This document shows, in pieces, positions 1-12,400 of a stretch of 64,000 nt of DNA (position 1 is its first letter; every line of letters begins with the position of its first letter). Below the pieces are notes generated by a model. The model was not told the origin of the DNA. It ran no database searches and saw only the letters and a program-made list of their open reading frames with translations. The position numbers were made by a program, and so were the translations under genes. Origin of the DNA: Lasioglossum baleicum (Eukaryota > Arthropoda > Insecta > Hymenoptera > Halictidae). The stretch is from contig NC_134932.1 of NCBI RefSeq assembly GCF_051020765.1, positions 3,596,001 to 3,660,000 of the forward strand, given 5' to 3'.

Positions 1-954
1 CGAGCAGGAACCGCACAGTCCTTTTTCTCCGCTGTTCTTTGAAAGAACTTCAAGAATAAGGAATGCGAATGCACTGCGATCAGCTAAGTGCATCGTGGTT
101 CCTCGTACAATTTCTGTATAAATTGGATTTTTTATGGAATGGAAACTCCAGTTGCTCACGAGCAGGGGAAATCTCTAAACAGAGTGCTTTAACTAATTCA
201 TAAATAACGAAGTGGCGAGAGAATTTCGCTGCACAATTCTTTCGATTTTTCGTTACACAAACCTTCTATGTATCCTACCCAATTTTCACAGTTGAAAACT
301 GTAATATTAATATAATAATAAAATATCCGCTACAAAAATCCTCAAAACTCCATAGTGTTTTCGCGTGTTTTTCGATTCGATCCAAGTCGGGACAGGCCGA
401 TCAATCTGTCGTTGGAGTCGCGGATTGATCGATGCGGCTCATCGATGGGAAATAAATAATTTTAACGCAACGGAGAGTCGAGGGACTGGTCCCGGGTCCC
501 GGGTCCCGGGGCGTGCCGCTCCGTTCCAGAAGCTCGCATAAATCATGCGAGATTACCGGCGGTAGTGTATTTTCCGGTTTTCCACTCTTTGCCCGCGGTT
601 GTTTTTGTCACGATACTTTATAGGCTTGCAAATGGAGGGCGGCGGAAAAGGGCCGGCCACGTCAGACGCAGACCAACAACGGGCCTGTCGTACATCATTC
701 TCTTCTCCACCCTCGCACGGCCGCGATCTCGCCCACAATTTCGAATGTGCTGCTCCGCCGGAGTTTCCCGGGGAAACAGATTAAAATGGAATAAACGGGA
801 TTATTCGAGGCGCCCGACCGTCCGCGAATTTATGCGCCTTCGTGGGATTACTCGTCCTTCCTTGCTAGTTTTTCTCGCGGAACCTCGTGCTACCGAACTA
901 CATTTCTTTCGCCGCACCGCGCCGCGCCGAAGTGTTTCCATTTATTGTTAAACA

Positions 955-1351
955 TTAGGTTGTTGCATATGAAATGTCCGATTTTTAACGGTGACACATT
1001 AAACAAACGCAATTTGCTGTACCCAATGTATTCTATCTAGAAATTTCAAGTTTCTCGATTGTATTACGGTAAAAATAAGATATTACGATGATTCACGTTT
1101 ATCATCTACCAGATTGCGTTATCTTGATGTTGTAGTTCTTTTTACCATCAACGACAGGTACGTTAATTAATCGCCAGATGTTCACCAAAAATCACATAAT
1201 GCTATCGTCGATATGATTTTTCTCGAGATATATCGTATAAAATGAACACACGACAATGTCGCATTAGTTGACGTTGAAGTAAACTTGATTTAAAAGTAAA
1301 AAAATTTTAAAGTTGCATTCTAAAACCGGACATTTTATGCAACAACCTAAT
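955..1351. mobile_element. Mariner-type MITE
   Basis: About 397 bp with terminal inverted repeats: TTAGGTTGTTGCAT on the left and its complement ATGCAACAACCTAA on the right, followed inward by AAATGTCCG and CGGACATTT. TAGGTTG ends at TA targets are typical of mariner transposons. No transposase frame is present, so it is non-autonomous. Confidence 0.75.
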
Positions 1352-1530
1352 ACATTCTTAACAGTTTTTTCCCGAACATCTGGACACTATGTCGAGACTG
1401 ATTTTTGCTACACACACCACACACAGAGATACAAATGAACTGAACATACTTCTCAATGGTTCAATGGCAACGTCTCGGGAAAATAGTGGAATATTTCGTA
1501 ATATTCTCGTATTAAGAAAAAGTAACTCAC

Positions 1531-1641
1531 CTTATTAATCTGTCGTTGAAGTTTCGTAATCGTCGCTCGATCTCGTTGCGCAGCGAGTCGTTCCGCTTGT
1601 AACGCCTGTTCCAGTTCCTGTACCCGTTCTTCCAAACTTTC
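1531..1641 (-). CDS. Coiled-coil internal exon of an unidentified gene (37 aa)
   Basis: On the minus strand an acceptor (TTATTGTTGCAG) precedes 111 nt of open sequence ending in INK, followed by the donor GTGAGTTAC. The exon is phase 0 at both ends. The peptide runs ESLEERVQELEQALQAER and continues with LAAQRDRATITKLQRQINK; charged residues and leucines fall in heptad spacing, as in a coiled coil. The composition is unlike the random open frames around it. I do not recognise the gene. The other exons must lie outside the window or across long introns (a weak candidate is 22693-22752). An exon of a cytoskeletal or scaffold protein is one possibility. Confidence 0.6.
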
Positions 1642-2170
1642 CTGCAACAATAAAAAAATTATCGGTGAGCAAACATACATTTCCGTGTGCCCTCTTTTGC
1701 CCTATGGCTTTACTTTACGGTTTCAGTGATTAGAACTTTGTCTGTAATTTCCTAAAAGAGGACGAAATGCCAACTTTTCCTAAAAGAGAACATGTATGCC
1801 AACTTGTTCTCCAATAACTATACATTAACGAAACCGAAATAGAATTTCATCTAGGTTTAAAGGAAATTAATAACATACATATTCATTAGATTCTGTTCAC
1901 AGAATCTTCATCACGAGTCTAAGGCTACGCGCACAGTAGATCCGACTTGGTCCGACGACGTCGTCCGACTTCGACACACACTGACACACACGCGCGAGCG
2001 TTTCGAGCGCCTCGGGAGGCATGTGTTGGTGTCGGTACGGCCGATTTCATCGAAAAAATTAGTATGCATATTATTAGTGCAACGGTTCTTTCGTGATGAA
2101 TGCGACATTGTCATAAAATAAAAAAATATAGAAAAAAACTTTTTGTTGTAATGGTTAAATTTTTAATAGT

Positions 2171-2360
2171 TTATATCTCCTAAACGCATAGTTTTTTTTT
2201 TTAAATTTGTTTCTTAATATTGCATTGTCACCCAGTTCTGAGCTATGTTTAAAGTTTCAAGTCTCTAGCTCATCGGGAAGTGGTTTAAAATTCGATTACA
2301 AGATTTGACGCATACAACAACGACACGGCAAGCTAATATAAGCGTGCTAATAATAAAACG
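2171..2360 (-). repeat. Interspersed repeat R1, copy 1
   Basis: Complement of the repeats at 17520-17695 and 51636-51745. They share a core around GAGCTAGAGACTTGAAAC and AGCTCAGAACTGGATGAC. Class unknown. Confidence 0.7.
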
Positions 2361-3376
2361 TGGTAAAAAAAATAACGCCTTAAACGAAAAATTCTGTCGC
2401 TGCAGCATTTTATTCTTTGCGATATACATACAGGGTGGGGCAATAACTATGTCGTAGATTTAAGCGTGTTGTTAGAATAAGCATGGGCTGAGCATTTGCC
2501 GTTGTAGGTTGCCGGAGTCGGCTGCCGAGTGCTCGCGCGTGTATTTCAGTGTATTTACATTGTAGCGCGGCCGAGACGTTTGATCGGCTGCGACAAACAA
2601 AATCGGCTCTCTTTTAGAATGCGTGCACGTGGACGGAGTGACTCTGCGGAGTGGGGAAAATGCGAGGCAAGGCTCTCGATGGCCCGAGACCACCGGCCGG
2701 CAGATTTTGTTTAGCGCTCGAACGATCGAGATCAGTGTCTCCGCAGAGTCAAACGGTCAGAACTGGTCAGAACACTCGACAGCCCGACACGCGACGATGA
2801 AACGTGTTAACGCCGCCGGGGCGCACGGGTCGCGCCAAAATGTTACTGTGACGACAACTATGTATTAGCACCTCAGATATCTTTGAGACTTGTATAACTT
2901 TCACAGGAATATTTGCTGAAATAATATTGCACAGTCGAGGTCGAGGTACTTCGGACATTTGAAGGTCGATTTTTTAAATGGACCCTTGGTATGATAATTG
3001 CGACTAACGAATGCCATTTAATTTTTGACCGACTAGAGACAATGGTTACGCTTCACACACAAATCTACCTTCTGTTTATTCTTGACACGGAATGTTTAAT
3101 TAAAAGCTGATTCAATTCCTTCAGTGTTCATTTTGTGACACCGTGAAAATACAAACTCACTGAAATCGAGCGAAGCAGCAGAATCGCGAATACAGAAAGA
3201 TAAACTAACATGGGGAGCACACGAGCTGAACAAGCGTTTTTTAAACGAAACTTGGTGTACAGTGTACACATGGGGGACGGTGTGTCCAAATAAATCTACC
3301 AATATTAACCGCTGACGGCCAGACATTTTCGTAATAAACGGTTTTTCAGCATTAAACTTGGTAAAAATCACTTGCA

Positions 3377-4059
3377 TGTACAGGGTGTTTCAAAATTATA
3401 TGTCGTGACTACTCTAGCGTGATTCTCCATCTCTGGATCGGTGGAGATTTGTTAAAAAAAACCTGCAGCAAAATTGACCTGGACCTTGAATTGCAAGGTC
3501 AAATTGTGTTGTCATTGCGTCGTAAAGTACTCATCGGGGGAACAAAAGTCTGAAAAGAATCTTGGGTAAAAAACGAATCGTTCGCTTGAAAATTAACATA
3601 TATGATTGCGACGCGGTGTACATAATTGGGGCTCGGTGTGTTCGAAGCCACGTTGACATAAGCGGCGACCGAGCGAGCGAAATAGAAGACAATAACAATT
3701 GAACAGCATTATTGGCGTATTTTTCAGTAAAATAAAATTATTCGAGACATTACGCACCTCTATTTGAATTCCATTTAACTACAAAAGAAACGTATCATGG
3801 AAATAGAACAACTTGAAAACATATTTGAGCTTTAAGGAACCATGGTTCCTTTCAGACTTTTGTTCCCCCTGATGAGTATGTATTATACATATATGGTAAT
3901 GTGGTATACGACGCAATGATAAAAAATTTGACCTTAAAAGTCAAGGTCAAGGTGAATTTTGCGGCAAGTTTTTTAGCAAATCTCCACTGATCCAGAGATG
4001 GAAAATCACGCTAGAGTAGCCACGACATACAATAATATAATTTTGAAACACCCTGTACA
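3377..4059. mobile_element. 'CAGGGTG' inverted-repeat DNA element
   Basis: 683 bp with long imperfect inverted ends. It starts TGTACAGGGTGTTTCAAAAT and ends with the complement. The arms run about 130-150 bp and include the ACTCTAGCGTGATT / AATCACGCTAGAGT and CCATCTCTGGATC / GATCCAGAGATGG pairs and a 'caaggtcaa' block. No transposase is visible. Fragments with the same CAGGGTG edge occur elsewhere in the window. Confidence 0.75.
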
Positions 4060-4652
4060 AGGCTGAATCTACTGATATTTTCGCACGCAATGATTTCACA
4101 GGCTTCGACAAAGCGTTTTTCGGGAACCGTGAGCGTGCAAGGTGCGCAAAGCAGCCGAAACGCGTCGGAACGGCTGGTATTTCTCGGTTTCGGGAATCCG
4201 AATCGGGGGGCCTTCCGCATTCTCGTAATCTCCGAGTACACAGAACGGCGTCGTGATCTCTCGAGGAACTTTAAGCCGCTGTTAAGGCAGCTTAAAACTC
4301 TAGCAACAGGAATTACGGGGAATATCCTGCTGAAAGTTACAGGGAAAGTTTCGGGATTGCGTTGCGTTTGCGGCCGCGAAAGTTAATTGAGAAACGGTCG
4401 ACCGTAAGCTTCCGATCTATGCGCGATCCGGGATCGAACGTACCCTCGCCTTGGCCTCGCAGCCAACTGTGCACCTTGAGATAACTTCGGGAGAACTCGA
4501 GCAAGTCGGGCGTAACTTTCGAATGGCCATTTTCAACTTTCGACTTCGGGAACCAGCCCCGTTCACGCAATCCGAAAACAACGCACGGAGGAGAGACGTT
4601 TCGAAGTAGCCCCCGCGACTCTTTCAACAAACGCAGAGAATCTTGATTTTCC

Positions 4653-5023
4653 ATGAAGATCCGCAGTCTCTTTAGCGAACAGAAGTGTTATACAGTTATT
4701 TGGATCAAGATCTTCTTTAGCTCCGGTGTCTTACGAACGACGATCATCATTAAGGGGGTGGACTCTTTTCCAGGATTGCAAGGGTGCGCGGGATGCACTT
4801 TCTTATTTCTCGATAATGGATGTCGAAAATGGCTACATGTTACGCCTTGTAAAGACTGCGGCCTAGATTGATCCTCTATCTAGCAGTTTTGACTACTGAA
4901 AATCCCCATTACATTCAGAAACGAGAAGGCAAATCCCGCACCCTTGCAATCCTGGAAATGAGTCCGAAACTGTGAACCACGATGGCAAAAAGTATCACGA
5001 GTAGACTGCGGATCTTTATGCAA
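4653..5023. repeat. Nested inverted repeat with MITE-like ends
   Basis: The outer pair is AAGATCCGCAGTCT (from 4657) and AGACTGCGGATCTT (from 5004), the ends of the TAGACTGCGGAT family facing each other inside out. The inner pair, around 4755-4800 and 4930-4975, shares TTTCCAGGATTGCAAGGGTG and its complement. It may be two joined partial insertions or a fold-back. Confidence 0.5.
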
Positions 5024-6176
5024 AATAAAAATGTTTCGCATTGATGGAAACACGAGTCTACTTCCTTAAGCGAACAAGAAATGCTCATTAAGAGAAGACG
5101 AACAACGCCGAGAAGAGAATCATGATAAATGACATTGTGCGTCATTGCGATGCGCTTTCTCAGGCAAAATGGAGCGGTAACAATGAGAGGGCAGGATTTT
5201 CCACGAACGGCATTCACATGCAAACTACTATGTAGCTGGGTGTTCAGGAAATCGTAGGATGGTTGTTCGTGTTTCCCCGATGGTAATTCGAATTCCCGTC
5301 CAATTTACGTCTTTCGCCTAGGTATTTCTGATTATCAAAAGCGTTCATTGAATCCGTTCGAGCGGAATGGTAATGAGTGCCGGTCTCTCGAACCGCGCCG
5401 CGCCGCGCCGTTGGGGCTGTTGGTCGCGATTTGACCATAAGTATCGGTGCAATCCATTAGATTCGAGGCGACGCCGACGGTTTCAGGGGTCCTCGAGGCA
5501 CCCAACGACGCCTCGGCACCGCGCGCGGGGGATGATTCGTATGCGGGGGCACGTAGCTGCAATTCACCCTTTCTAACCCCTCGGCGAGTCCACGTTTTAG
5601 TACTCCACAGCGATCCACGAGTACGCCTGGCCATTGTTTGTTGCGAGCGCGCCGAATTATACCGGGTGGTACTCTCGCAAACCGCATCCGACCGATATCT
5701 ACCCCTTGCTCGAACGACTTCGAATGAAATTTGGTGAACGCAAGCACAACTAGTAAACCCTCCGGTTTACAACACTTGCACTGTTTGAGAAAATGTTTAA
5801 AAATTTTCACAGATACATTATCGTTATAGTTATATTTATAAAGTAACGTGAAATATGTAGTTAGTCTCACAATCAGTGTTCCGTAAACCCGGTGTTAAAA
5901 ACCATGCAACCTTTGGTTGCTGTTAGGGAAGGAAACACTATACTATACTATACGTTTATAGTGCCGTGCAAAATATACGACAAGGGTGAACAAGCACTAA
6001 ATCTTCTCTTGTTTGTTCCGCTCTGACGGGCTCATAATTATTCACGACGCGGAGCGCGCCATTAATCCAAGGAAAACCAATACTTTCCCGATAATGTCAG
6101 GCATGGTCATTCTGGGAACCCTTTAATACAGATTTACAAGCATACACAGAGTCGCCGGAGTCGCCGTTCGTCTTTA

Positions 6177-6300
6177 TACAGGGTGTGCCATTTAACCGCG
6201 GATATAAAATGAAATTTCTACGGAGGTATTCAAAAAATCCATTTTTTAAGATTTCTTACATTGATGTTTTATTAGTCCTACCGTTTCAGTGGTCAAGATG
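6177..6300. repeat. Fragment with a single CAGGGTG end
   Basis: ACAGGGTGTGCCATTTAACC begins what looks like another element of the same termini class. No matching right end was found before the MITE at 6311. Confidence 0.35.
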
Positions 6301-6310
6301 TAGACTATAT

Positions 6311-6523
6311 GCAGGGTGAGTCACCTAACGTTATCACCTCATATATCTTTGTTGTTTGGTGAAGGTGAAAACAAAAAAAAACAAATTACATAAACACAAA
6401 AATTTTTTGGTATCGTATAAGCTCCACTTTACTATTCAACTTTGTCTTCAAGACGTTTAACGTATCCTTGAAAACAAGAGAAAGATATTCGAGGTGATAA
6501 CGTTAGGTGACTCACACCCTGTA
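6311..6523. mobile_element. Small 'CAGGGTG' MITE
   Basis: 213 bp. The left arm GCAGGGTGAGTCACCTAACG, continuing TTATCACCTC, is mirrored on the right by GAGGTGATAACG then TTAGGTGACTCACACCCTG. The interior is A-rich and non-coding. The ends relate to the 3377-4059 element only in the terminal CAGGGTG. Confidence 0.75.
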
Positions 6524-9500
6524 CAATATGTATGTATCTTCTGTGGTTGTAAGTATACAGTCTCGAATAAAACGTTCTTTTGTACGTTTACTGTATACAA
6601 TTGACTATCACATGAGATACGAAGCAATTTAATTAATAAAAGATCTTCTGCTATACTTTACTTCTACTATAGGTATGTACTATGTATGTACACCGTACGT
6701 CGTAAAACTGTACAACATGGCAGTTAAAGGGTTGCAGGGGAAGAGCAGCATGTTTTGCGCGAGCTTGCGATATATTATCAATGATTAATTAAATCCAGCT
6801 GTAAGGAGGCGTGTTTCGCGGTTCCAGTATCGCGCGTTTAAGAAAGACGGTCCCTTGTAATCCCGGCAAGCTGTCCCTGTTTCATAGAAACTAGCCCTTG
6901 TCTCTTACACCCTTCAGGATGGACGAAAGGGGACGGCGCGGCGCGGCGTCACTATGTACGGCGTACGGGATCCATTCGAAGACCCATAGAATTAGTACGG
7001 GGACTTCCGGGACGTCATTTAAAGTACAGAACCGTCGCTATGAGCCCACTCTATATGCAGAGATTCCGTTAAATTGCAAACGCCCATTTTCCAGCGAAGG
7101 GAGGTGAACGAGAACAAGGGCAAGGTACCGTCCGCGTCGCCCTCGAGTAATCAGACGGTTAACTCGATCCAGGGAACGTTTACGGGACGACAGCTCGAGC
7201 CGATTTTCTTATGCCCCCGGAGAAAACCTCGTGCACTACGATCGCGCGCGCGCGCGCGTGTTTCTCTCTTGTGTTACTCATCTCCGCGGGGAATGTTCAT
7301 TTCGACGGGACGAATTTATTCGATTTACTCGAGGAAAGATTAAATCGAGAGCTCGAGCACGCATTAACTAAGCCGGTGCCGATCGATCGATCCCTAATGA
7401 GAGCGATCGCTATCCTGGATCTCCGTCTCGCGTGGCCCCGATTGCTTCTTTTCAAGCGAAGAAAGTCTCGTCTCGGCATATACACGACACGATGCACTTG
7501 GTTTTCTGTCTCTTGAGGTTGCAAGCATTAGAAGCAGGGACCAAGAATAACAGTTAGATATTCTAAAATTTTCTACGATATAAAAATCATTAATAAAAAC
7601 TTTATTATTATTGAAATTTAAGATAATCTACACGAAATATAAAGAAAAAAAAGAACAAAATGATTTAAAAATATCGCGATTTTTATATGATACTTTTTGG
7701 TTACAAGTAACAGTTATTAGTGTCCAAAAAATTGGATCTTCCTTGATAACTGTTATCGATGAAGAAAAACTGTTTCGATTGCTCAAAGCAGTTATCGATG
7801 AGAAAAATTCATTTCGATCACTCATAACTAGGGTTGCCAGATTTCTACATTTGAACTTAATCTCTACGATATGTACCAGTGAATTATGGCAGCCTGTCGA
7901 CCGGTCTTATAATAAATCGCGCGGTGCAAGCGTATTAAAGACTGCACCGGGAGCATGAAAAGGACAAGCAACGTTGTGAATCCTCGGACGGCCAAATGAT
8001 CAGCATTCCGGGTATACGCCGCGCCGCGCCGCCACCGCTTTAATACTGTAATTGCCGTAATTGCGATCAATTCTCTTGTCGTCTCCGCTACTTTGTACCT
8101 AAATCGTAATCTGGAAGGGTCTCTCTGACTCACCGTGTGGCAACGCGTAATGTATTATAATCGCCCGGCCGTTAATCGGGTCGACGATTGCCTCGAGTTC
8201 ATTCAAAAACCCGATACACGATCTTACCAATCGCGCGGTGTTCAATGGAAATCGAATTCGTAGACTTAAATCACAGGAAATATATAATATTTTTGACGGC
8301 CTTGAAATTATCTTTTAAAAGCGCGCTTTTCCACGTGCAAATGAAAAACACATGTCGCCGTTGCGTTGTACAAAATGCCCGTTTGATTTCGTGCGCTCGT
8401 GCCTGGCATCTGCCGCGAACCACGCCGACTAATAATTCATCGAAAAACGTTAGAATTAATTCGGGTATCGCGCCGCGATCGGGAATATGATTTGTGGATC
8501 GCGTAATCTCCCGTGATATCAGTTTGTTTGAACTGAAACCATCCGCTCGAAATACGACACTTTCATCTCTGACATATGCCGGAATAATTCCGGCAACTGC
8601 TATTCGTGGTCTCCCCCGTAATCTTTTTTATCAATTGTGGAAAATGTGGATGTAAAATCGCGGGCTATTTGTCTAGATTACAAAAACTGTTGTAGATTGA
8701 AAGCTGGAAATTCAAAAGTTCCTTCTTCGCGCGCGTATCGTACAGTTTAACGAAATGATCGTGATTTGGCGAATGAATTACATAGTTGGTCCACTAAATG
8801 TTAGAAGCGTAACATCCTAGTTTGGAGGCGGTTACACGTCCCCCGGTGAAAATCTGCTCAGCTTTCGCGGAGTGTTTCAAGCAATATGTATAAATGATTC
8901 GTCGTAAATCCTCGAGGTTCATTAAGATTTATGGGAACACGTTCTGTAGGAGGATGCGCGGGGTGTTGTATCTGCGCGGTTGCTCGCTAAGGAAAAGGGA
9001 GGATGGACCGAGAAAACGAGAGAGGCAGAGAGATCTTAGCCCCAGGGCGGTCGCATTTAAAGGCACGAATGCTTCACACGTATTTCGACACCAAAGGGCC
9101 GTTGTCGTCTTTGGGGTAAGTCTCTTTGGCGTAAGTGGCTGCCAAGCTGCAAAGGACACCCTTTGCTTACGCCACGACCTCTTGCGTATGCAAAGCGATC
9201 GTATTTCGCCTTGAAAGACTATTAAATCTCTTTACCCGACGCTATCAAGCCATAATTTCGAAGTCACTTCCACGAGGGATACATTGTGACTTGTGTGACG
9301 CTTCATTCCTGCGCTTGACGCCTCACTTCTGTGAAGGGCCATAGGCCATTCATCCTGAAGATATATTTCACTCGGAAAACCGACAAGAATCAAACATCGA
9401 AACAGACTGTATGTACTTGGTTGTTTTTTTACCGGATCGGTAAATGTCGAGCGATTCTTTTCGCAATGGACTATAAATACCGAGCAGGACAATTTAATCG

Positions 9501-10050
9501 ATAACCGCGTAACACTGTAACGATCAGCTTCCTGTAACCTTGTTAAGTCTATAACCGGTGATCAGCTCGCATGTTACTTTAACATTAACTATCCGTAACA
9601 TCGAGCAACTCTATAATTGTCACTATTATAGTCGGGTTGCATAGCGCGAATGGAATGACGGTCGACGCGAATTGCTTCATAACCATCGATGTGCAATGCC
9701 GACTGCCGCTTTCTATAGAACAATGCGACATCACAGCTGTTATTTAGAGTGAACCGGAAGAACAGGTTCGCTCGCGCTCTATTAATATTAATTAGCACTC
9801 CGCGGGTATGCAGAATCGAGGATTAATTTCTCGAACGTGTACGAATGTTCTACACTCTACACAGTAGTCTACACCATGGCCAACGCGATCAACATCACTG
9901 AAACGTGTAGTTAAATATTGAATGCACTCCAATAACGTATTCTTTAACCGGTAGCACTCGAATGTGGCGACTCCGAGGCGCCACTAAACAATTACTCTAC
10001 CATTATACAAAATATTGTTTACATTATTAAATATACCGGTATCTAATCAA

Positions 10051-10275
10051 TAGACCGCGGATTTTTATGCAATTATGGCATTTGAAGATTTAAAAGGAAA
10101 CTAGGAAATAAAATATGACAGAATTTAGAACGATTTCAATTTACATATTTCAGTTCTAACAAGCCAGCAGGCATAGCAATGTATGTACCATGGAAAATCA
10201 GATATTATTTCATTCGAGTTTCTTAAAATTTGTCTATGTATACAAACTGAGAATTGCATAAACATCCGCAGTCTA
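10051..10275. mobile_element. TAGACTGCGGAT MITE, long copy
   Basis: 225 bp. Left end TAGACCGCGGATTTTTATGC, right end GCATAAACATCCGCAGTCTA. It is the longest copy with both ends. The interior (GATTTAAAAGG... GAATTTAGAACGATTTC) matches the copies at 33307-33508 and 48550-48716. Confidence 0.75.
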
Positions 10276-10696
10276 CTAATCAATTAGTAAACATTGAGGG
10301 CATTGTATGAGGTATTATACCAATTTCATGTCAAGTAATATATCCACTTTGAAAGCAATGAATATTCTTGCATACTTCTACGCGTGCACAGTTGATGATG
10401 CTGCCGCAAAGTGAAACGTTAGTGCAGCAAAGTTTGCAGCACCGTCGCGAATAAAGTTAGATTGAATGCGGAACCGAAATTGGCCAGGAAATATGGAACG
10501 CGCGGCGCGTTGAGTAATAATTGAAATAGCAAACGATCGCGCCCGGTTACCGTCACCGTCTGTTCCAAATTTACTCGAAATGTGCGAACTTCGTCGGCCT
10601 GTTCCGAAAGTGTGCACGTGTTCTACATGCATGAACACGGCCAGCCCGTTTCTATGTAAACGACATACCCGATCAAATAACGTCTGCATCCGCATC

Positions 10697-10719
10697 TCTC
10701 TCTCTCTCTCTCTCTCTCA
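10697..10719. repeat. (CT)n microsatellite
   Basis: Eleven CT units; it gives the Arg-Glu run in the overlapping minus frame. Confidence 0.9.
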
Positions 10720-11570
10720 ATCGAAATCTGCAACACGTGCTCAATCATGTCAACGTAAAATAAAAATGTTTGTCTGTGTCGAAGGAAAGTGACAGTGAAG
10801 GTAGCAACACGTCTACATATGTATATCACGTATAACGATATGGTGTACAATACATAGTATAATAATACGTAGTAACTTTGTAAACACCGCACGGAGCTGA
10901 AACGCACACTGACGCACACCGAGCTCCTTCGGATCTCATTGTCAGCTCTGTCAGCTAGTTTTGTGTGGTTAATTTCCTATCGTGTCACCGTCCCGCATGA
11001 GTCCGACCAGCACGTCGAAATCCTAATTAATGGATTAGGTGATTGAACGCGGATCAAAATTGAAAAACGTCCCGTATTTTCGTTGGTCGCTACGGGCTTG
11101 GCTCTATTTAAGTTGCGATCACACGCGGACGGAAATCCTCTAACGTTCTACACGCAGACGTAACTTTGATCCTGATTAGCGTAGCCCGCCCTTCGTAACG
11201 AGAGCTTGCTTTTAGGGCTATCGAAAATCTCTGAAAAAGGGGGTGCCTGGCTGAACGTGTACGCGTGTCCCACGTACATACATACATGTATATGTACGTC
11301 TACCTACGTACACGGGAGAAGAAACAAGGCTTCAGATGTTGTCACGTCCAGCTGAGCTTTTCGAACCGATATAATTAGGTGGTAAAAAGGACGAGGCACG
11401 GGGGATGCGACAAATCAGGTGGAAAACAATGTACTTCAAAGGCCGCCTAGCCTGCTCGTTATACAACTACACTTCGTTCGTACACTTCCTCCTTGCTTAA
11501 CGCCTACAGCGTTATTCGCAGCCCTTATGTCAGCAGCCAAAATTTTCGACGGTGTCCCATACTACTAAAT

Positions 11571-12153
11571 AGGTCTGTTACTTTTCCGAAGCTTCGAAGG
11601 AGCGAAGGGAACTTCGAAGTGTCCGAAGTTTCCAAGTCTTCGAATCGTATGAAGTTGTACCGATATAAACATTATGTGTCATCAAATATTCGGGCATTTG
11701 CTTAAAATGCCCGACTTGAATTTTTTAGCTGTGGTGGCGTATTTTTTTCGAAATGTACATAGGAGTGTCCAATCAGTTTTTACAATCACTGTAATTGTAT
11801 AAAAATTAACATAACAAGCGAAATTTCGAAGTTCAAAGCTTCAAAACTCCGTTTCTTTTAATCTTCTAATAATTTACTACGCTGATTCGAAATTCGAAGC
11901 TTCGAAACTTCGGTTCTCATCACTAGACTGCGGATTTTATGCATTCATGGCAAAAATGAGTATGTGCAATTTAAAGCAGTGGACAGATTAAAAGGATTTA
12001 AAAATATCAATGTACTCGCTTCAGCTGGTTAATATCATTAGAGGAAAAATTGCATTTCTATTTGGCTCCTATGTTGTATAATTTATTATCTTCGAAGTTT
12101 CTACGAATTCGAAGCTTCAAAATCCTCGACCTTCGAAATACAGTAACAGCCCT
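11571..12153. mobile_element. GAAGCTTC-rich 'GGCTGTTACTTTTCC' element, copy 1, interrupted
   Basis: Starts AGGTCTGTTACTTTTCCGAA and ends CAGTAACAGCCCT. It contains many self-complementary TTCGAAGCTTCGAA blocks. The right part is split at about 11932 by a TAGACTGCGGAT-family MITE that runs to about 12090, after which CGAATTCGAAGCTTC resumes. Its interior matches 15828-16210 in reverse (GCTGTGGTGGCGTATTTTTT against AAAAAATACGCCACCACAGC). Confidence 0.7.
11932..12090. mobile_element. TAGACTGCGGAT MITE nested in a host element
   Basis: CTAGACTGCGGATTTTATGC is followed by the subfamily interior ATGGCAAAAATGAGTATGTG and CAATTTAAA. The right inverted end is not visible. The insertion lies inside the 11571-12153 element, so it is younger than that element. 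Confidence 0.6.
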
Positions 12154-12364
12154 ATATGTACCTACAATACATGTATAATACGTCTTACAGTTTCTATGTA
12201 CATTTTTCACCAAATTTTAGCCCCTAGCAGTCACCACTAAAAATTGCCGTAGCATTATTCACAATACATATTGTATACATTATTGAATATGTTGGTATCA
12301 AATCAATTACTACACATTTAAGTATTGAAAATTAATTGTTTAATGTTTAATTTTCAAGTTAAGA

Positions 12365-12400
12365 TAGACTGCGGATGTTTCTATAATTTTTGTTTCATAC
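12365..12400. repeat. TAGACTGCGGAT MITE end fragment
   Basis: TAGACTGCGGATGTTTCTA, then unrelated sequence; only one end is recognised. A similar lone end (TAGACTGTGGATTTTTCTGC) begins at 12995. Confidence 0.45.

Larger units (their letters stand above)
5024..10050. other. No gene recognised; non-coding with small repeats
   Basis: Apart from the elements at 6177-6523, I see GC-rich pentamer tracts, a short tandem duplication at about 7745-7830 (TTATCGATGA...AAAA..TTTCGAT twice) and open frames of up to 137 codons without motifs. Nothing supports a coding exon. Confidence 0.5.
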